This document shows, piece after piece, positions 1 through 8,576 of a DNA stretch of 64,000 bases (position 1 is the stretch's first letter; every line of letters starts with the position of its first letter). Source of the stretch: CAVPDE01 sp963702565 (GTDB taxonomy: Bacteria > Desulfobacterota > DSM-4660 > Desulfatiglandales > HGW-15). Under the pieces are notes generated by a model, which was given only the letters and a program-made list of their open reading frames with translations, was not told where the DNA came from and ran no database searches. Where the stretch lies: NCBI GenBank assembly GCA_963702565.1, contig CAVPDE010000019.1:124001-188000 (forward strand), read 5' to 3'. The position numbers and the translations under genes were made by a program.

Positions 1-918
1 TGGGTTTTCGATACCCTTGTGTGGAAAGACCAGGAAGGATATGTGCCGGCCCTGGCCGACGCATGGTCCTATGACCCGGCCAAGATGGTTTTCACCTTTC
101 ATCTTAACGCGAAAGCGAAGTGGCACGACCTTCAGCCTCTCACAGCGGATGACGTGGTCTTTACGATCGAATACTTCAAGAAACATCCCTACAGTTGGAT
201 CAGCGTGGAGGACATAGGCCGAGCTGAAGCCCAAGGACCACACAAGGTGGTCATTTATCTTTCCAAGCCCTACTCTCCCTTCATCTCCGACATCGGCGGC
301 ACCATGCCTGTTTTGCCCCGGCACATCTGGCAATCGGTGACCAATCCCGAAGCCTGTGGTGACCCCAAGGCCTTTATCGGGAGCGGGCCTTACCGATTCT
401 TGGACTTCAACAAGACCCAGGGAACTTATCTCTATGAGGCTTTCGGGGAGTATTACCAGGGCAAACCCAGGGCGTACAGACTGATCTACGTGCGAACAGG
501 ACAGCCCCTGGTGTCCCTAGCCGGCCGCCAGGTCGACCTGGCCAACATTCAGCCTGACATGGCCGAACCTCTGAAACAGAAAGGCCTCGTGGTGATCAAG
601 GACGAGAGGGGATGGAATAAGAAGCTGATGATCAATCACAAGAAAGCGCCTTACAGCGACAGGCGTTTCCGCCACGCCCTGGCCTTCGCCGTCAACCAGC
701 AGGAGATTATCGACAAATCCCACCGCGGATTCGCCATGCCGGCTTCTTACGGGCTTCTTTCCCCGGACCATCATGATATGTACAATCCCAACACCCCTTC
801 CTACGCCTTCAGCCCGGAAAAGGCCCGTGCGCTCTTGGAGACCATGGGGTATCAGAAGGGGGCTGACGGGTATTACGGGAAGCACAGGGTGTGGTGCCAT
901 TTTCCCATTCGGACTTAA
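1..918 (+). pseudogene. ABC transporter family-5 solute-binding protein, 5'-partial and 3'-truncated
   Basis: The frame is open from the first base, so the signal peptide and N-terminus lie outside the window. Family features are visible: a WHDLQPLTADDV stretch, the GSGPYRF motif and an RRFRHALAFAVN block, typical of periplasmic binding proteins for peptides, opines or nickel (SBP_bac_5). The protein ends abruptly after the YGKHRVW stretch, where family members normally continue for roughly 150-200 more residues. No continuation is visible in the other two frames before the FmdE gene 36 bases downstream, so the 3' end looks deleted, not merely frameshifted. The ligand cannot be told. The nickel-linked CooT neighbour makes a metal ligand conceivable but unproven. 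Confidence 0.75.
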
Positions 919-954
919 TATATAAAATGCAAAGGGATATAGGAGGAACAGATC

Positions 955-1566
955 ATGAGTACGGATCGTATAGAGGAGCAACGAATCAAAGAAACCACCA
1001 ACTTCCACGGCCACTGGTGCCCTGGGCTGGCCATTGGCATCCGGGCCGCGGAATGGGCTTTGAAAGAAATGGGGAAAGCACCCGACGAAGAGATTGTGGC
1101 CGTGGTGGAGACGGACATGTGCGGCGTGGACGCCATCCAGTACCTTACCGGCTGCACCTTCGGCAAAGGCAATCTGATCCACAAAGACTATGGGAAAAAT
1201 GCCTTCACCTTCTACCGGCGCAGGGACGGCAAGGCCGTGCGTCTGGTGCTCCGGCCGACCATCTATGGAGACACCGGACCCCTGATGAGAAAGTTGCACC
1301 ACAAGATGCAAACCGAGGGGTTGAGCCAGGAAGAAGAGAAAACATGGAAGGATGCGAGAGCCGCTGTTTCCAAACGGATCATGGACTCTGACATGGCCGA
1401 GGTTTTTGAGTTCAAGGCGCCGGAAACCCCCGTGCCGAAAAAGGCCCGCATTCTGGCCAGCTTGACCTGCGTTAGCTGCGGCGAACCGGTGATGGAAACC
1501 CGGACCCGGCGTTTCAACGATCAGGTGTTGTGCATCCCTTGTTTTGATACGCTGGAAAAGCGTTAA
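955..1566 (+). CDS. FmdE family protein with C-terminal zinc ribbon
   Basis: Resembles subunit E of formylmethanofuran dehydrogenase, a family found in many anaerobes outside methanogenesis and of uncertain role there. The N-terminal domain shows the hallmark HGHWCPGLAIGIRAAEWA (about residues 19-36) and a DMCGVDAIQYLTGCTFGKG segment supplying conserved cysteines. The last 50 residues carry a CxxC...CxxC pair (CVSCGEP and CIPC) that forms a probable zinc ribbon. A strong Shine-Dalgarno (ggaggaa) precedes the ATG. It lies between the truncated binding protein and a CooT-like gene, suggesting a metal- or cofactor-related unit. It is probably cytoplasmic; its substrate is unknown. Confidence 0.85.
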   Translation: MSTDRIEEQRIKETTNFHGHWCPGLAIGIRAAEWALKEMGKAPDEEIVAVVETDMCGVDAIQYLTGCTFGKGNLIHKDYGKNAFTFYRRRDGKAVRLVLRPTIYGDTGPLMRKLHHKMQTEGLSQEEEKTWKDARAAVSKRIMDSDMAEVFEFKAPETPVPKKARILASLTCVSCGEPVMETRTRRFNDQVLCIPCFDTLEKR

Positions 1567-1642
1567 GGCTTCTCAACCTAGGAAGCCCTGCCCAACCCGT
1601 TCAGGGCCATGATGAGTGAACACCTACAGGAGGTTTTGAGAA

Positions 1643-1831
1643 ATGTGTGAAGCGAGTGCATTTTTTTTGAAGGACGGCAAGGAGGAGTTGGTCCTGGAAT
1701 CCGTGGACGAAGTGACCCCGGAGGGGGACAAGGAGTTCCGTTTGGTCAACATCTTCGGCGAGCAGAAGATCATCAAAGCGAAACTCAAGAGCATGAACCT
1801 GGTCAGCCATAAGATCCTGTTTGAAGAATAG
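1643..1831 (+). CDS. CooT-like small nickel-binding family protein
   Basis: A 62-residue protein beginning MCEA, with the conserved second-position cysteine that binds nickel in CooT of the carbon monoxide dehydrogenase maturation system. The pattern LESVDEVTPEGD, then LVNIFGEQKIIKAKLKSM and a terminal HKILFEE is typical of this short beta-rich family (about 60-65 residues). A good ribosome site (caggaggtttt) precedes the ATG. No CO dehydrogenase gene lies in the window, so a Ni-related role is inferred from family membership only. It probably shares a transcript with the upstream FmdE gene, 76 bases away. Confidence 0.75.
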   Translation: MCEASAFFLKDGKEELVLESVDEVTPEGDKEFRLVNIFGEQKIIKAKLKSMNLVSHKILFEE

Positions 1832-1925
1832 ACCGGGGTGTGCTACCCGACAACCTTCGGCTCTCACCTTATAGAAGGGCAGAGGAGTTCATGAGCCGAA
1901 CATCAGAAATAGTTGGAGCCACCGG

Positions 1926-2783
1926 GTGAAAGGCAGTACCTTTTCTTTTTATATAGCAATCTTTTCGCTCTCATTGATTTCCATTGCGTCTGTGGCTGCC
2001 AGCTCTGAAGGAGCGCAGGAGAAAGGCGCTGAATTCCAGAGATTCGCATCCGAACTGAAGAAGCATTTCGGCAATCTCGGATGGAAGGACCTGGTTATTG
2101 AAAAATACGATTGGGAGTATCACCGGAAATCCCGGGGGAATCGGCCGCTCATGTTTGCCGCCTTTGGGAACAGCCCGGAAAAGGTCGCGCTTCTTCTCGG
2201 GGGCGTGCATGGGGACGAGAGCCCTTCCGTCTACATTCTTTTCAGGCTTGCGCAGTTTCTGAAGAAAAACCCGGAACTCTATGCAAACAAAACGATCGTG
2301 ATCGCGCCTCTTGTGAACCCAGACGGTTTCCTTTCAAAGCCCCAGAAAAGAACAAACGGCGCCGGCGTCGATGTCAACCGGAATTTTCCCACGAGAGACT
2401 GGAAGCAGAGCAGGAAAGACCGTTACTATTCGGGGCCCCGTGCGAACAGTGAGAACGAGACAAAGTTCCAGATTGCCCTGATGAACAGGTTCAAGCCCAG
2501 CCACATCATCAGCATTCACTCACCGCTTGGGTACAACGACTACGATGGCCCGTCCTCAGATCTCGACTCGCTTGTGATCTGGCTGAAAAAAGTCAGCGAA
2601 GAGAACGGGCTGCCTTTCAGGAGGTATCAGGTATTTCCGGGCTCCCTCGGCAATTACGCGGGAATGGAGAGGAGAATTCATACCCTCACCCTGGAGTTGC
2701 CTTCGTCCGAGCCTCTAAGGGGACCTGAGTATTTCGATCAGTTCAAGCGCATGCTTCTAGACATCCTGGATTTGAATCCATAA
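1926..2783 (+). CDS. Secreted M14-family zinc carboxypeptidase/amidase
   Basis: A 285-residue protein with an N-terminal hydrophobic signal segment (FYIAIFSLSLISIASVAA). Family M14 zinc ligands are visible: HGDES (HxxE, about residue 96) and a later histidine in SIHSPLGYND (about 198). The substrate-binding GVDVNRNFP motif and a C-terminal LTLELPSS stretch holding the likely catalytic Glu are also present. The compact size resembles MpaA or gamma-D-Glu-diaminopimelate amidases that trim murein peptides, so a periplasmic peptidoglycan role is likely but not proven. A GTG start is chosen because ggag lies seven bases upstream and the signal peptide begins immediately. Confidence 0.8.
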   Translation: MKGSTFSFYIAIFSLSLISIASVAASSEGAQEKGAEFQRFASELKKHFGNLGWKDLVIEKYDWEYHRKSRGNRPLMFAAFGNSPEKVALLLGGVHGDESPSVYILFRLAQFLKKNPELYANKTIVIAPLVNPDGFLSKPQKRTNGAGVDVNRNFPTRDWKQSRKDRYYSGPRANSENETKFQIALMNRFKPSHIISIHSPLGYNDYDGPSSDLDSLVIWLKKVSEENGLPFRRYQVFPGSLGNYAGMERRIHTLTLELPSSEPLRGPEYFDQFKRMLLDILDLNP

Positions 2784-2852
2784 GAGATGCCTCTTGCCTC
2801 ATGACCGTTCCTATGACGAGGCCAGGATGAGGAGTCCAAAAGGGCGAAGCTG

Positions 2853-3704
2853 ATGAGCAAACCTAGGAACGCTTTTGAGATCTTTCAACTTCTTGATAAG
2901 TCGAACTGCGGAGAGTGCGGTGAAAAGACTTGCCTTGCTTTTGCGGGAGCGGTCTTTCTCGGGCAGAAGAGAATCCGCGAGTGCCCCAAGCTGAGCCCGG
3001 AAATCCTTGAGAGGTTTAGAGAGGAGACCGATGCAAAGGGCTCTCATGAACCAAGTCCTGAGGATCGTCTGGAGAAGCTGAAGTCCCAGGTCGCTCAGAT
3101 CGATCTGGCCAAGGCGGCCGAACGCGTGGGCGCCGTGTTCTCCGGCAGGAAATTGACGCTCAAGGTGCTCGGCAAGGACTTCAGCGTCGACACCGATGGA
3201 AACCTCTTTGCTGAAATCCATATCAACCCATGGGTTGCGGCTCCCTTTCTCAGCTACATCCTCTACGGGCAAGGGCTGCCGCCAGCCGGGAAGTGGGTCC
3301 CCTACCGTGAGTTAAGAGGAGGACGTGATGGGTATCCCTTGTTCCAAAAGCGCTGTGAAGAGCCCATGAAAAGAGTAGCAGACATCTACACGCCGCTCTT
3401 TGATGATATCGTTCATGTTTTCGGCGGAAAGCAGGTAGACAAACAATTTGAATCCGACATATCCGTGGTTTTGCACCCCCTGCCCAAAGTCCCTGTCATG
3501 ATTTGCTATTGGTTGCCGGAAGACGGTATGGATTCAAGCCTTCACATTTTTTTCGATGAAACGGCAGACCGGAATCTGGACATCGGATCTGTTTTCACGC
3601 TCGGAACGGGGCTGGCGCAAATGTTCACGAAGATTGCATTGAGGCACGGCTTTGATTCGAGAACGCAAGAACATGAACATGGTCTAATTGGATGGACTCG
3701 TTGA
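2853..3704 (+). CDS. DUF3786 protein with N-terminal putative Fe-S motif
   Basis: The first 45 residues contain a four-cysteine pattern, CGECGEKTCLAFAGAVFLG followed by C at IRECPK, as in the Fe-S domain of corrinoid iron-sulfur proteins and ferredoxin-like assembly factors. The remaining 200-odd residues match the DUF3786 layout seen in anaerobes such as sulfate reducers (INPWVAAPFLSYILYGQG; VLHPLPKVPVMICYWLPEDG; FDETADRNLD). The function of DUF3786 is not established, and a redox or corrinoid-linked role is only suggested by the N-terminal domain. It is a cytoplasmic, single gene. Downstream lie decayed remnants instead of an operon partner. Confidence 0.75.
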   Translation: MSKPRNAFEIFQLLDKSNCGECGEKTCLAFAGAVFLGQKRIRECPKLSPEILERFREETDAKGSHEPSPEDRLEKLKSQVAQIDLAKAAERVGAVFSGRKLTLKVLGKDFSVDTDGNLFAEIHINPWVAAPFLSYILYGQGLPPAGKWVPYRELRGGRDGYPLFQKRCEEPMKRVADIYTPLFDDIVHVFGGKQVDKQFESDISVVLHPLPKVPVMICYWLPEDGMDSSLHIFFDETADRNLDIGSVFTLGTGLAQMFTKIALRHGFDSRTQEHEHGLIGWTR

Positions 3705-4079
3705 TACCCCATCATTGCCCTTTTATGCCGATGCCGTTGACTTGGTTCGTTTTAGACAGCGTCTCACTTCTCGCAATACGCGGACATCCTCCTGGTGCCG
3801 GGGGTGATGGGTGCGATTCTTTCTTCCCGCTTTCTCTCCAGCCAATCGTGCTTCCATCACTTTGTCGACGTCCCTGCGGATCGCCAAAAAAAGCGGACAA
3901 TCGCTGTTCAGTAGACTGGCTCTGCCAGAAAACGAGGTCCCAGGCTTCAGCTTCCTAAAAGTTAGCCGCGCGATGCACCACCATTGTTACCCTGCGCGCG
4001 GCGGATCTCTCTTTTATTCCCATCGTCGCGATTCCTCTCGGCGAAAGCTTATGTATGCGTTCTTAAGTATAGAAAGTAG
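3705..4079 (+). other. Gene-free stretch, possible decayed coding remnant
   Basis: No intact gene is seen. One frame around 3770-3900 reads YADILLVPGVMGAILSSRF then HHFVDVPAD, which looks protein-like before meeting stops. I cannot assign a family. The stretch adjoins recognisable gene remnants to the right, so decay of a former coding region is plausible. Confidence 0.3.
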
Positions 4080-4461
4080 GTGCTTGATCTGTCAAGGAAT
4101 ATGACGGAAGATATGGCCCTCAAGCTTGGTCGTGTTATCTCCACCCACATCCTCACGGCGGACACTTTCGGAAGTGTTCAGAAAGAAATGACCGGCATCC
4201 CCCGTGAGGTTGTGGTCATCGGGAAAGAGAACAGACCCGCGCCAAGGCAGACTATGTCCGGCACCTAGGATTGCAGAAAACCGTCAGCGTGGGGAATGGC
4301 CGCAACGATGCCCTGATGCTCAAGGAGTGCGCGTTTTCAGGGCTGTGGAAGGAAGCGTCAAGCAAAATCTGGAATACATTAAGTCCAACAAGCTTCCCGA
4401 GTTTTCGGTCAATAGGACCTGTGCCGGGGACCAAGGCCAAGGCGGATGCCAGCATCACTAG
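4080..4461 (+). pseudogene. Remnant of COG4087-type HAD phosphatase, followed by a NifX/NifB-like C-terminal remnant
   Basis: Two protein fragments are readable in different frames. The first reads ISTHILTADTFGSVQKEM, then, after a frame change near 4230-4241, AKADYVRHLGLQKTVSVGNG and NDALMLKEC. These are the middle and C-terminal motifs of the small soluble HAD family (COG4087, 'soluble P-type ATPase'). Its N-terminal nucleophile motif DxNGT is absent. Overlapping its end in a third frame is GVRVFRAVEGSVKQNLEYIK with SNKLPEF and a Cys/His-rich tail ending CQHH, which resembles the C-terminus of dinitrogenase Fe-Mo cofactor-binding (NifX/NifB-type) proteins. Both parts are incomplete, so a genuine multi-lesion pseudogene is favoured over sequencing error. 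Confidence 0.5.
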
Positions 4462-4503
4462 AGAGGTTAGTTTTCACTCTTTTCTTCGTCCCAAGGATAG
4501 GGC

Positions 4504-6021
4504 TCAGTGTCGGTCAACCCAGTTGAATGTTCTTTCAACGGCTTTTTTCCATTCGCCGTACTTGTTTCCCCTCTCTTCTTGCGGCATGGCCGGGAGCCAC
4601 GTTCTATCCATGGTCCAGTTCCGGCGAAGGCTCTCAAGGTCCGGCCAGAAACCCACGGCGAGTCCTGCGGCATAAGCCGCCCCGAGGGCTGTCGTTTCCG
4701 TGATCTTGGGGCGAATGACCGGCACGTTCAGCAGATCCGCCTGGAACTGCATGAGGAGCTCATTGGTTACCATGCCGCCATCCACCTTGAGGCTTCGCAA
4801 GGCGACGCCCGAGTCCTGGTTCATGCTTTCAACGATGTCTTTGGTCTGAAAGGCGCTCGCTTCCAGAACGGCGCGCGCCATATGTCCCTTGTTGACAAAG
4901 CGCGTGAGTCCTGCAATCACACCTCTTGCATCTGCACGCCAATAGGGGGCAAAGAGCCCTGAGAAGGCCGGAACAAAGTAGATCCCTCCGTTGTCTTCTA
5001 CGGTCCTGGCCAGTTCCTCAACCTCGGGCGCCTTTGTGATGATCCCCAGGTTATCCCGAAGCCACTGAACGAGCGCCCCTGCCACGGCCACGGAGCCTTC
5101 CAGACAATACACGGGGTCTTGCGAGTCGATTCGGTACCCCAGCGTCGTGATCAATCCGTGCCTGGACCGGACGCGCACGGAACCCGTGTTCATGAGGAGA
5201 AAACACCCTGTCCCATAGGTGTTCTTGGCCTCTCCCTTCTCGAAGCACGTTTGCCCCACCAGGGCCGCCTGCTGATCCCCCAGAGCAGCACAGACAGGCA
5301 CAGGGTGTTTCAGAGGACCGTCCTTTGTGGTATATCCCCAAATGTTTTTGTCGCTGGACGCAACGATCCTGGGCAGCATGGGCCTGGGGATATTCAGAAC
5401 CCGGAGGATGCTCTCCTCCCATTCGAGTGCATCCAGGTCCATGAGCATTGTGCGACTGGCATTGGTGACATCCGTGACATGCACTCCGCCTTGGGGCCCG
5501 CCCGTGAGCCACCAGACGAGCCAAGTGTCCAGCGTTCCAAAAAGAGCGTCGCCTTTCCGGCCGGCACGCTCGGCTTCAGGAACGTGGTCCAGAATCCACC
5601 GGAGCTTGGGTCCTGAAAAATAGGTTGCAACCGGCAAGCCGGTCTTGGATTCAAACGCTTCCTGCCCGTAATGGGTGATCAAGTCCCGGCAGATTTCATC
5701 CGTCCGAGTGCACTGCCACACAACGGCGTTGAAGTAGGGTTGCCCCGTATGCTTGTCCCACACGACCGTGGTCTCACGCTGGTTGGTTACGCCGATGGCG
5801 GCCAATTCCGAACCTTTGATTCCCGCTCTCGCCAAGGCGGTGCGGATGACGTGCTGTGTGTTGCTCCAGATTTCAACGGGGTCATGCTCCACCCATCCGG
5901 ATTTCGGGAAGATCTGCCTGTGCTCCTTTTGCTCCGCTCCGACGATCTCGCCCCTGTGATCAAACAGGATGAACCGTGTACTCGTTGTCCCCTGATCCAC
6001 AGCAGCAATGAATTTTTCCAT
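4504..6021 (-). CDS. glpK: Glycerol kinase
   Basis: A FGGY-family kinase, ATP + glycerol to sn-glycerol-3-phosphate, cytosolic. The 505 residues match the usual size. The N-terminal phosphate loop AAVDQGTTSTRFILFD, the substrate segment VTNQRETTVVWD, GDQQAALVGQ, NTYGTGCFLLMNTG and the C-terminal KVDGGMVTNELLMQFQADLL are all present. The frame remains open upstream, but the ATG at 6021 that begins MEKFIAAVDQGTT is the family start. It lies 26 bases after the ketosynthase gene and in the same direction, so it may be the last gene of an acyltransferase-ACP-ketosynthase-kinase run. That would place glycerol-3-phosphate supply beside an acyl-chain module. Confidence 0.95.
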   Translation of the reverse strand: MEKFIAAVDQGTTSTRFILFDHRGEIVGAEQKEHRQIFPKSGWVEHDPVEIWSNTQHVIRTALARAGIKGSELAAIGVTNQRETTVVWDKHTGQPYFNAVVWQCTRTDEICRDLITHYGQEAFESKTGLPVATYFSGPKLRWILDHVPEAERAGRKGDALFGTLDTWLVWWLTGGPQGGVHVTDVTNASRTMLMDLDALEWEESILRVLNIPRPMLPRIVASSDKNIWGYTTKDGPLKHPVPVCAALGDQQAALVGQTCFEKGEAKNTYGTGCFLLMNTGSVRVRSRHGLITTLGYRIDSQDPVYCLEGSVAVAGALVQWLRDNLGIITKAPEVEELARTVEDNGGIYFVPAFSGLFAPYWRADARGVIAGLTRFVNKGHMARAVLEASAFQTKDIVESMNQDSGVALRSLKVDGGMVTNELLMQFQADLLNVPVIRPKITETTALGAAYAAGLAVGFWPDLESLRRNWTMDRTWLPAMPQEERGNKYGEWKKAVERTFNWVDRH

Positions 6022-6047
6022 GCTTCGCCCCGCTTCTTTGTTCTTGT

Positions 6048-7412
6048 TTACTCGTATTCGCGAAGGATGAGGACGGCGTTGTGGCCGCCAAAGCCGAAGG
6101 ACTGGGAGAGGCCGGTCCGGATGGGGTAGGCGTCCACCTTGGTGACGAAATTCAAATCCTTCATGGGATGGTCCAGATTCCGGCACACATGGGTGGTCTT
6201 GTGATGGATGCTGAGAGCAGTCACCATCGTTTCTATCGCTCCCGAAGCTCCGAGAGTGTGGCCGATCAGGGATTTTGTGGAATTGATGAGGACGTTTTTC
6301 CTGAAAACCCGTTCAATCACCGCGGTCTCCGTCTCGTCATTCAAACGGGTACCGGTTCCATGGGCGTTGATGTAATCGATATTTTCTGCTGATATCCCCG
6401 CATCGGCAAAGGCGAGTTCAAGCATTTTCATGATCTGGCTGCCGCTGCTCTCCATCATCATGATGTTGAATCCGTCGCAGGTCTCGCCGTAGCCCAGGAT
6501 CTCGGCATAGATCTTTGCGCCGCGGTGTTGGGCGTGCTCCAGAGTTTCAATGACAAAGACCGCCCCTCCCCCTTCACTGAAGAGAAAACCCGTACGGTCT
6601 TTGTCAAAAGGACGATTTGCCTTGTCCGGATTCCCATTGTCGTTGGCCAGGGCCCTCACTGCGTCAAAGCCTGCGAAGACGCCGCCGTACTCGTCGCTCA
6701 GATGCTCCACGCCGCCCACGAGAGCGACATCCAGTTCACCGGATCTTACGGCCTTGAACCCGTGCCCGATGGCCACTGTTCCCGAGGCGCAGGCCGCGCA
6801 GTAGGCGTTGTTGCTTCCGTGGAGGTTGAACTTGATCCCCACGTTGGCGGAGCAGGCATTGGGCATGGTCATCGACACTGCAAACGGATTGAAGCGCCTC
6901 GGATAAATCATCCTGTCCTGGACCTGCTTGAGGATCTCTCCGGCAGGGTGGTTCCCGAGCTGGGCGCTTGCCTTGGCCAGGGCTTCCTTTTGGCGCATGA
7001 GGAGATGGTAACTGTAGCAGGAGGCAAAGGTGCCGAGGCCTGCAATCCCGGTCCCCATGAACACGCCGGCTCTTTCCCCGTCCAGGGAGGGGATGGAATA
7101 GGTATTTCGTTTCTGATCTGCCTTGATGTACTCCAGGCCCGCTGAATCCAGGGCTTGAAAACTGCAGGCGAGGGCGATGAGACTCGAGGGGTCGAGTTGT
7201 TTTTCCTCGATGCGACCGATTCCGTAAGAGGAAGAATCGATCGGCGGCAGAGGGGACCAGATCTGGGAATGGAAATCCCCGTAATAACTCCAGTGGTCAG
7301 GGATTCGTTCGACCCTGGTTTTCGCCTCCAGGCAGTTTTTCCAGAACTCATCGGGATTCTGCCCGATCGCCGTGAGGACTCCCAATCCGGTGATGACGAT
7401 TCGTCTCTTCAT
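6048..7412 (-). CDS. Beta-ketoacyl-ACP synthase (FabF/KAS II-like)
   Basis: Condenses malonyl-ACP with an acyl chain. The thiolase-fold Cys-His-His triad is visible: the nucleophile in AYCAACASGTVAIGHG (about residue 210), NAHGTGTRLNDETE (about 350) and SLIGHTLGASGAIE (about 383). At 454 residues it is about 40 longer than standard FabF. Extra sequence lies between the N-terminus and the active-site Cys (residues 40-75 and 140-175). It follows an ACP gene and precedes glycerol kinase on the same strand. No malonyl transferase or ketoreductase is adjacent, so it is more likely a specialised condensing enzyme than the main elongation enzyme. Confidence 0.9.
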   Translation of the reverse strand: MKRRIVITGLGVLTAIGQNPDEFWKNCLEAKTRVERIPDHWSYYGDFHSQIWSPLPPIDSSSYGIGRIEEKQLDPSSLIALACSFQALDSAGLEYIKADQKRNTYSIPSLDGERAGVFMGTGIAGLGTFASCYSYHLLMRQKEALAKASAQLGNHPAGEILKQVQDRMIYPRRFNPFAVSMTMPNACSANVGIKFNLHGSNNAYCAACASGTVAIGHGFKAVRSGELDVALVGGVEHLSDEYGGVFAGFDAVRALANDNGNPDKANRPFDKDRTGFLFSEGGGAVFVIETLEHAQHRGAKIYAEILGYGETCDGFNIMMMESSGSQIMKMLELAFADAGISAENIDYINAHGTGTRLNDETETAVIERVFRKNVLINSTKSLIGHTLGASGAIETMVTALSIHHKTTHVCRNLDHPMKDLNFVTKVDAYPIRTGLSQSFGFGGHNAVLILREYE

Positions 7413-7454
7413 GAGCCTAAGTCCATCGAGTCATAAATTCGGTGACGCATCTAT

Positions 7455-7479
7455 TCCCTCAGGACTTAGTGCTGAGGGA
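7455..7479 (-). other. Inverted repeat between ACP and ketosynthase genes
   Basis: The arms tccctcag and ctgaggga enclose a nine-base loop inside the 127-base gap between the two genes. No run of T follows in either direction, so a transcript hairpin for processing or attenuation is more likely than an intrinsic terminator. Confidence 0.4.
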
Positions 7480-7539
7480 GCCATTCGTCAGATTTAAATC
7501 CTTTGGATACAAACAACACCGCATTTGCGAATCGAAGCA

Positions 7540-7806
7540 CTAAGCCTGGGTCGCGTTTTCTTCCATGGCCATGATGTATTTCACGGCATCCTGCACGCTG
7601 AGAAGCTTTTCCGCATCCTCGTCCGGGATCCTCTTGTCAAAGGCTTCCTCAAACTCCATGAGCAAGGTGATGATATCCAAAGACTCAGCTTTGAGATCAT
7701 CCATGAATTTCGTTGTCAAAGAGATCTGGCTCTCTTCCACCTTGAACACTTCCGCCACGACCTTTCTCACTTTTGCAAAGACCTCATCATGTGTCATTTG
7801 AGCCAT
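7540..7806 (-). CDS. Acyl carrier protein
   Basis: An 88-residue four-helix carrier protein. The phosphopantetheine serine sits in DDLKAESLDIITLLMEFEE, so the usual DSL is ESL here; the serine itself is kept. The helix III region is typical (KRIPDEDAEKLLSVQDAVKY). It is preceded by a DUF374 acyltransferase gene (93 bases away) and followed by a ketosynthase, all on the minus strand. The acidic substitution next to the serine suggests a dedicated rather than primary fatty-acid ACP, but this is inference. A phosphopantetheinyl transferase is encoded elsewhere in the window. Confidence 0.9.
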   Translation of the reverse strand: MAQMTHDEVFAKVRKVVAEVFKVEESQISLTTKFMDDLKAESLDIITLLMEFEEAFDKRIPDEDAEKLLSVQDAVKYIMAMEENATQA

Positions 7807-7832
7807 ACCGGATCACCTTTCTTTTAGAATTA

Positions 7833-7889
7833 TCACCACAGAGGCACAGAGGACACAGAGAGAAAGTAATCCCTCAGTGTCTGTGGTGA
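7833..7889. repeat. Iterated 'cacagagg' phrase with inverted arms
   Basis: The gap between the ACP and DUF374 genes contains caccacagaggcacagagga with an inverted partner, cagtgtctgtggtga. It is one of several unrelated short-phrase repeats that fill gaps in this window. Confidence 0.6.
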
Positions 7890-7898
7890 ACTTGTGTG

Positions 7899-8576
7899 TC
7901 AGAGCGGTTGAGACCAACCTGATTGCAGGTCTGCTTCTGCATGAGCCTCCAGCAGGAGACTTTCCAGCTCTTTTCGGAGGACCTCAAGCTGCTCGGGACG
8001 CGTTCCCCTGGGAACCGGGAAAGGGTCCCCCCACCGGATGGTCACGGTGCTGAAGGGCTTGGGCACCAGGAAACGATCCCAACTTTTCATGACCCAGGCC
8101 TTTTCAGCGGATATGATCACCGGGAAAATAGGTGCACCGGTGACCTGAGCCATGGCCAGGAGCCCCGGCTTGACAACCCCCTTGGGCCCTGTGGGCCCGT
8201 CCACAATATGGACGACGCCGGGGTTCTTCTTGAGGGCTCTCAGAATGGCCATCAAAGCTTCTCTGCCCCCTCGAGTGCTGGACCCCCTCACAGGAACAAG
8301 CCCGAGCCTTTCGGCTAGAGACGCGATCAGCTCTCCGTCGCTGCTCTGGCTGATCATCACGATGGGTTTGAAGTTCCTGAATTTGGTGACATAGGCCAGA
8401 GCAGGGAGAAAGCGTTGATGCCAGACCGCGGCGATCAGGCGGCCGTATTTCGTAAAATGCTTATGGGCGCTGTCTTCTCCGACAACCCTGATCCTCAGAA
8501 ACGAGAGGTACAACCGCAAAAGACAATAGCACAGGGGAACCAGGCGGTATTTGAGTATGGTCTGGGCAATCGCCAA
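7899..8576 (-). CDS. DUF374 lysophospholipid acyltransferase family protein
   Basis: A COG2121 protein of 225 residues. It has a hydrophobic N-terminal anchor (LVPLCYCLLRLYLSFLRI) and the family block AAVWHQRFLPALAY, MISQSSDGELIASLAERLGL, RGSSTRGGREALMAI and DGPTGPKGVVKPG, ending in a PLsC-like core. Members are thought to transfer acyl groups to lipid or lipid A-type acceptors at the inner membrane; the substrate is not known. A TTG start is inferred, with aaggag eight bases upstream. It is first in a minus-strand run with ACP and ketosynthase, and divergent from the heptose kinase gene across a 246-base gap. Confidence 0.8.
   Translation of the reverse strand: MAIAQTILKYRLVPLCYCLLRLYLSFLRIRVVGEDSAHKHFTKYGRLIAAVWHQRFLPALAYVTKFRNFKPIVMISQSSDGELIASLAERLGLVPVRGSSTRGGREALMAILRALKKNPGVVHIVDGPTGPKGVVKPGLLAMAQVTGAPIFPVIISAEKAWVMKSWDRFLVPKPFSTVTIRWGDPFPVPRGTRPEQLEVLRKELESLLLEAHAEADLQSGWSQPL

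Noticed and set aside
891..1391. Plus-strand frame that could continue the truncated binding protein
   Set aside because: Its sequence does not resemble the C-terminal half of that family and overlaps the FmdE gene.
6022..6186. Upstream extension of the glycerol kinase frame
   Set aside because: It runs into the ketosynthase gene in another frame and lacks family similarity.
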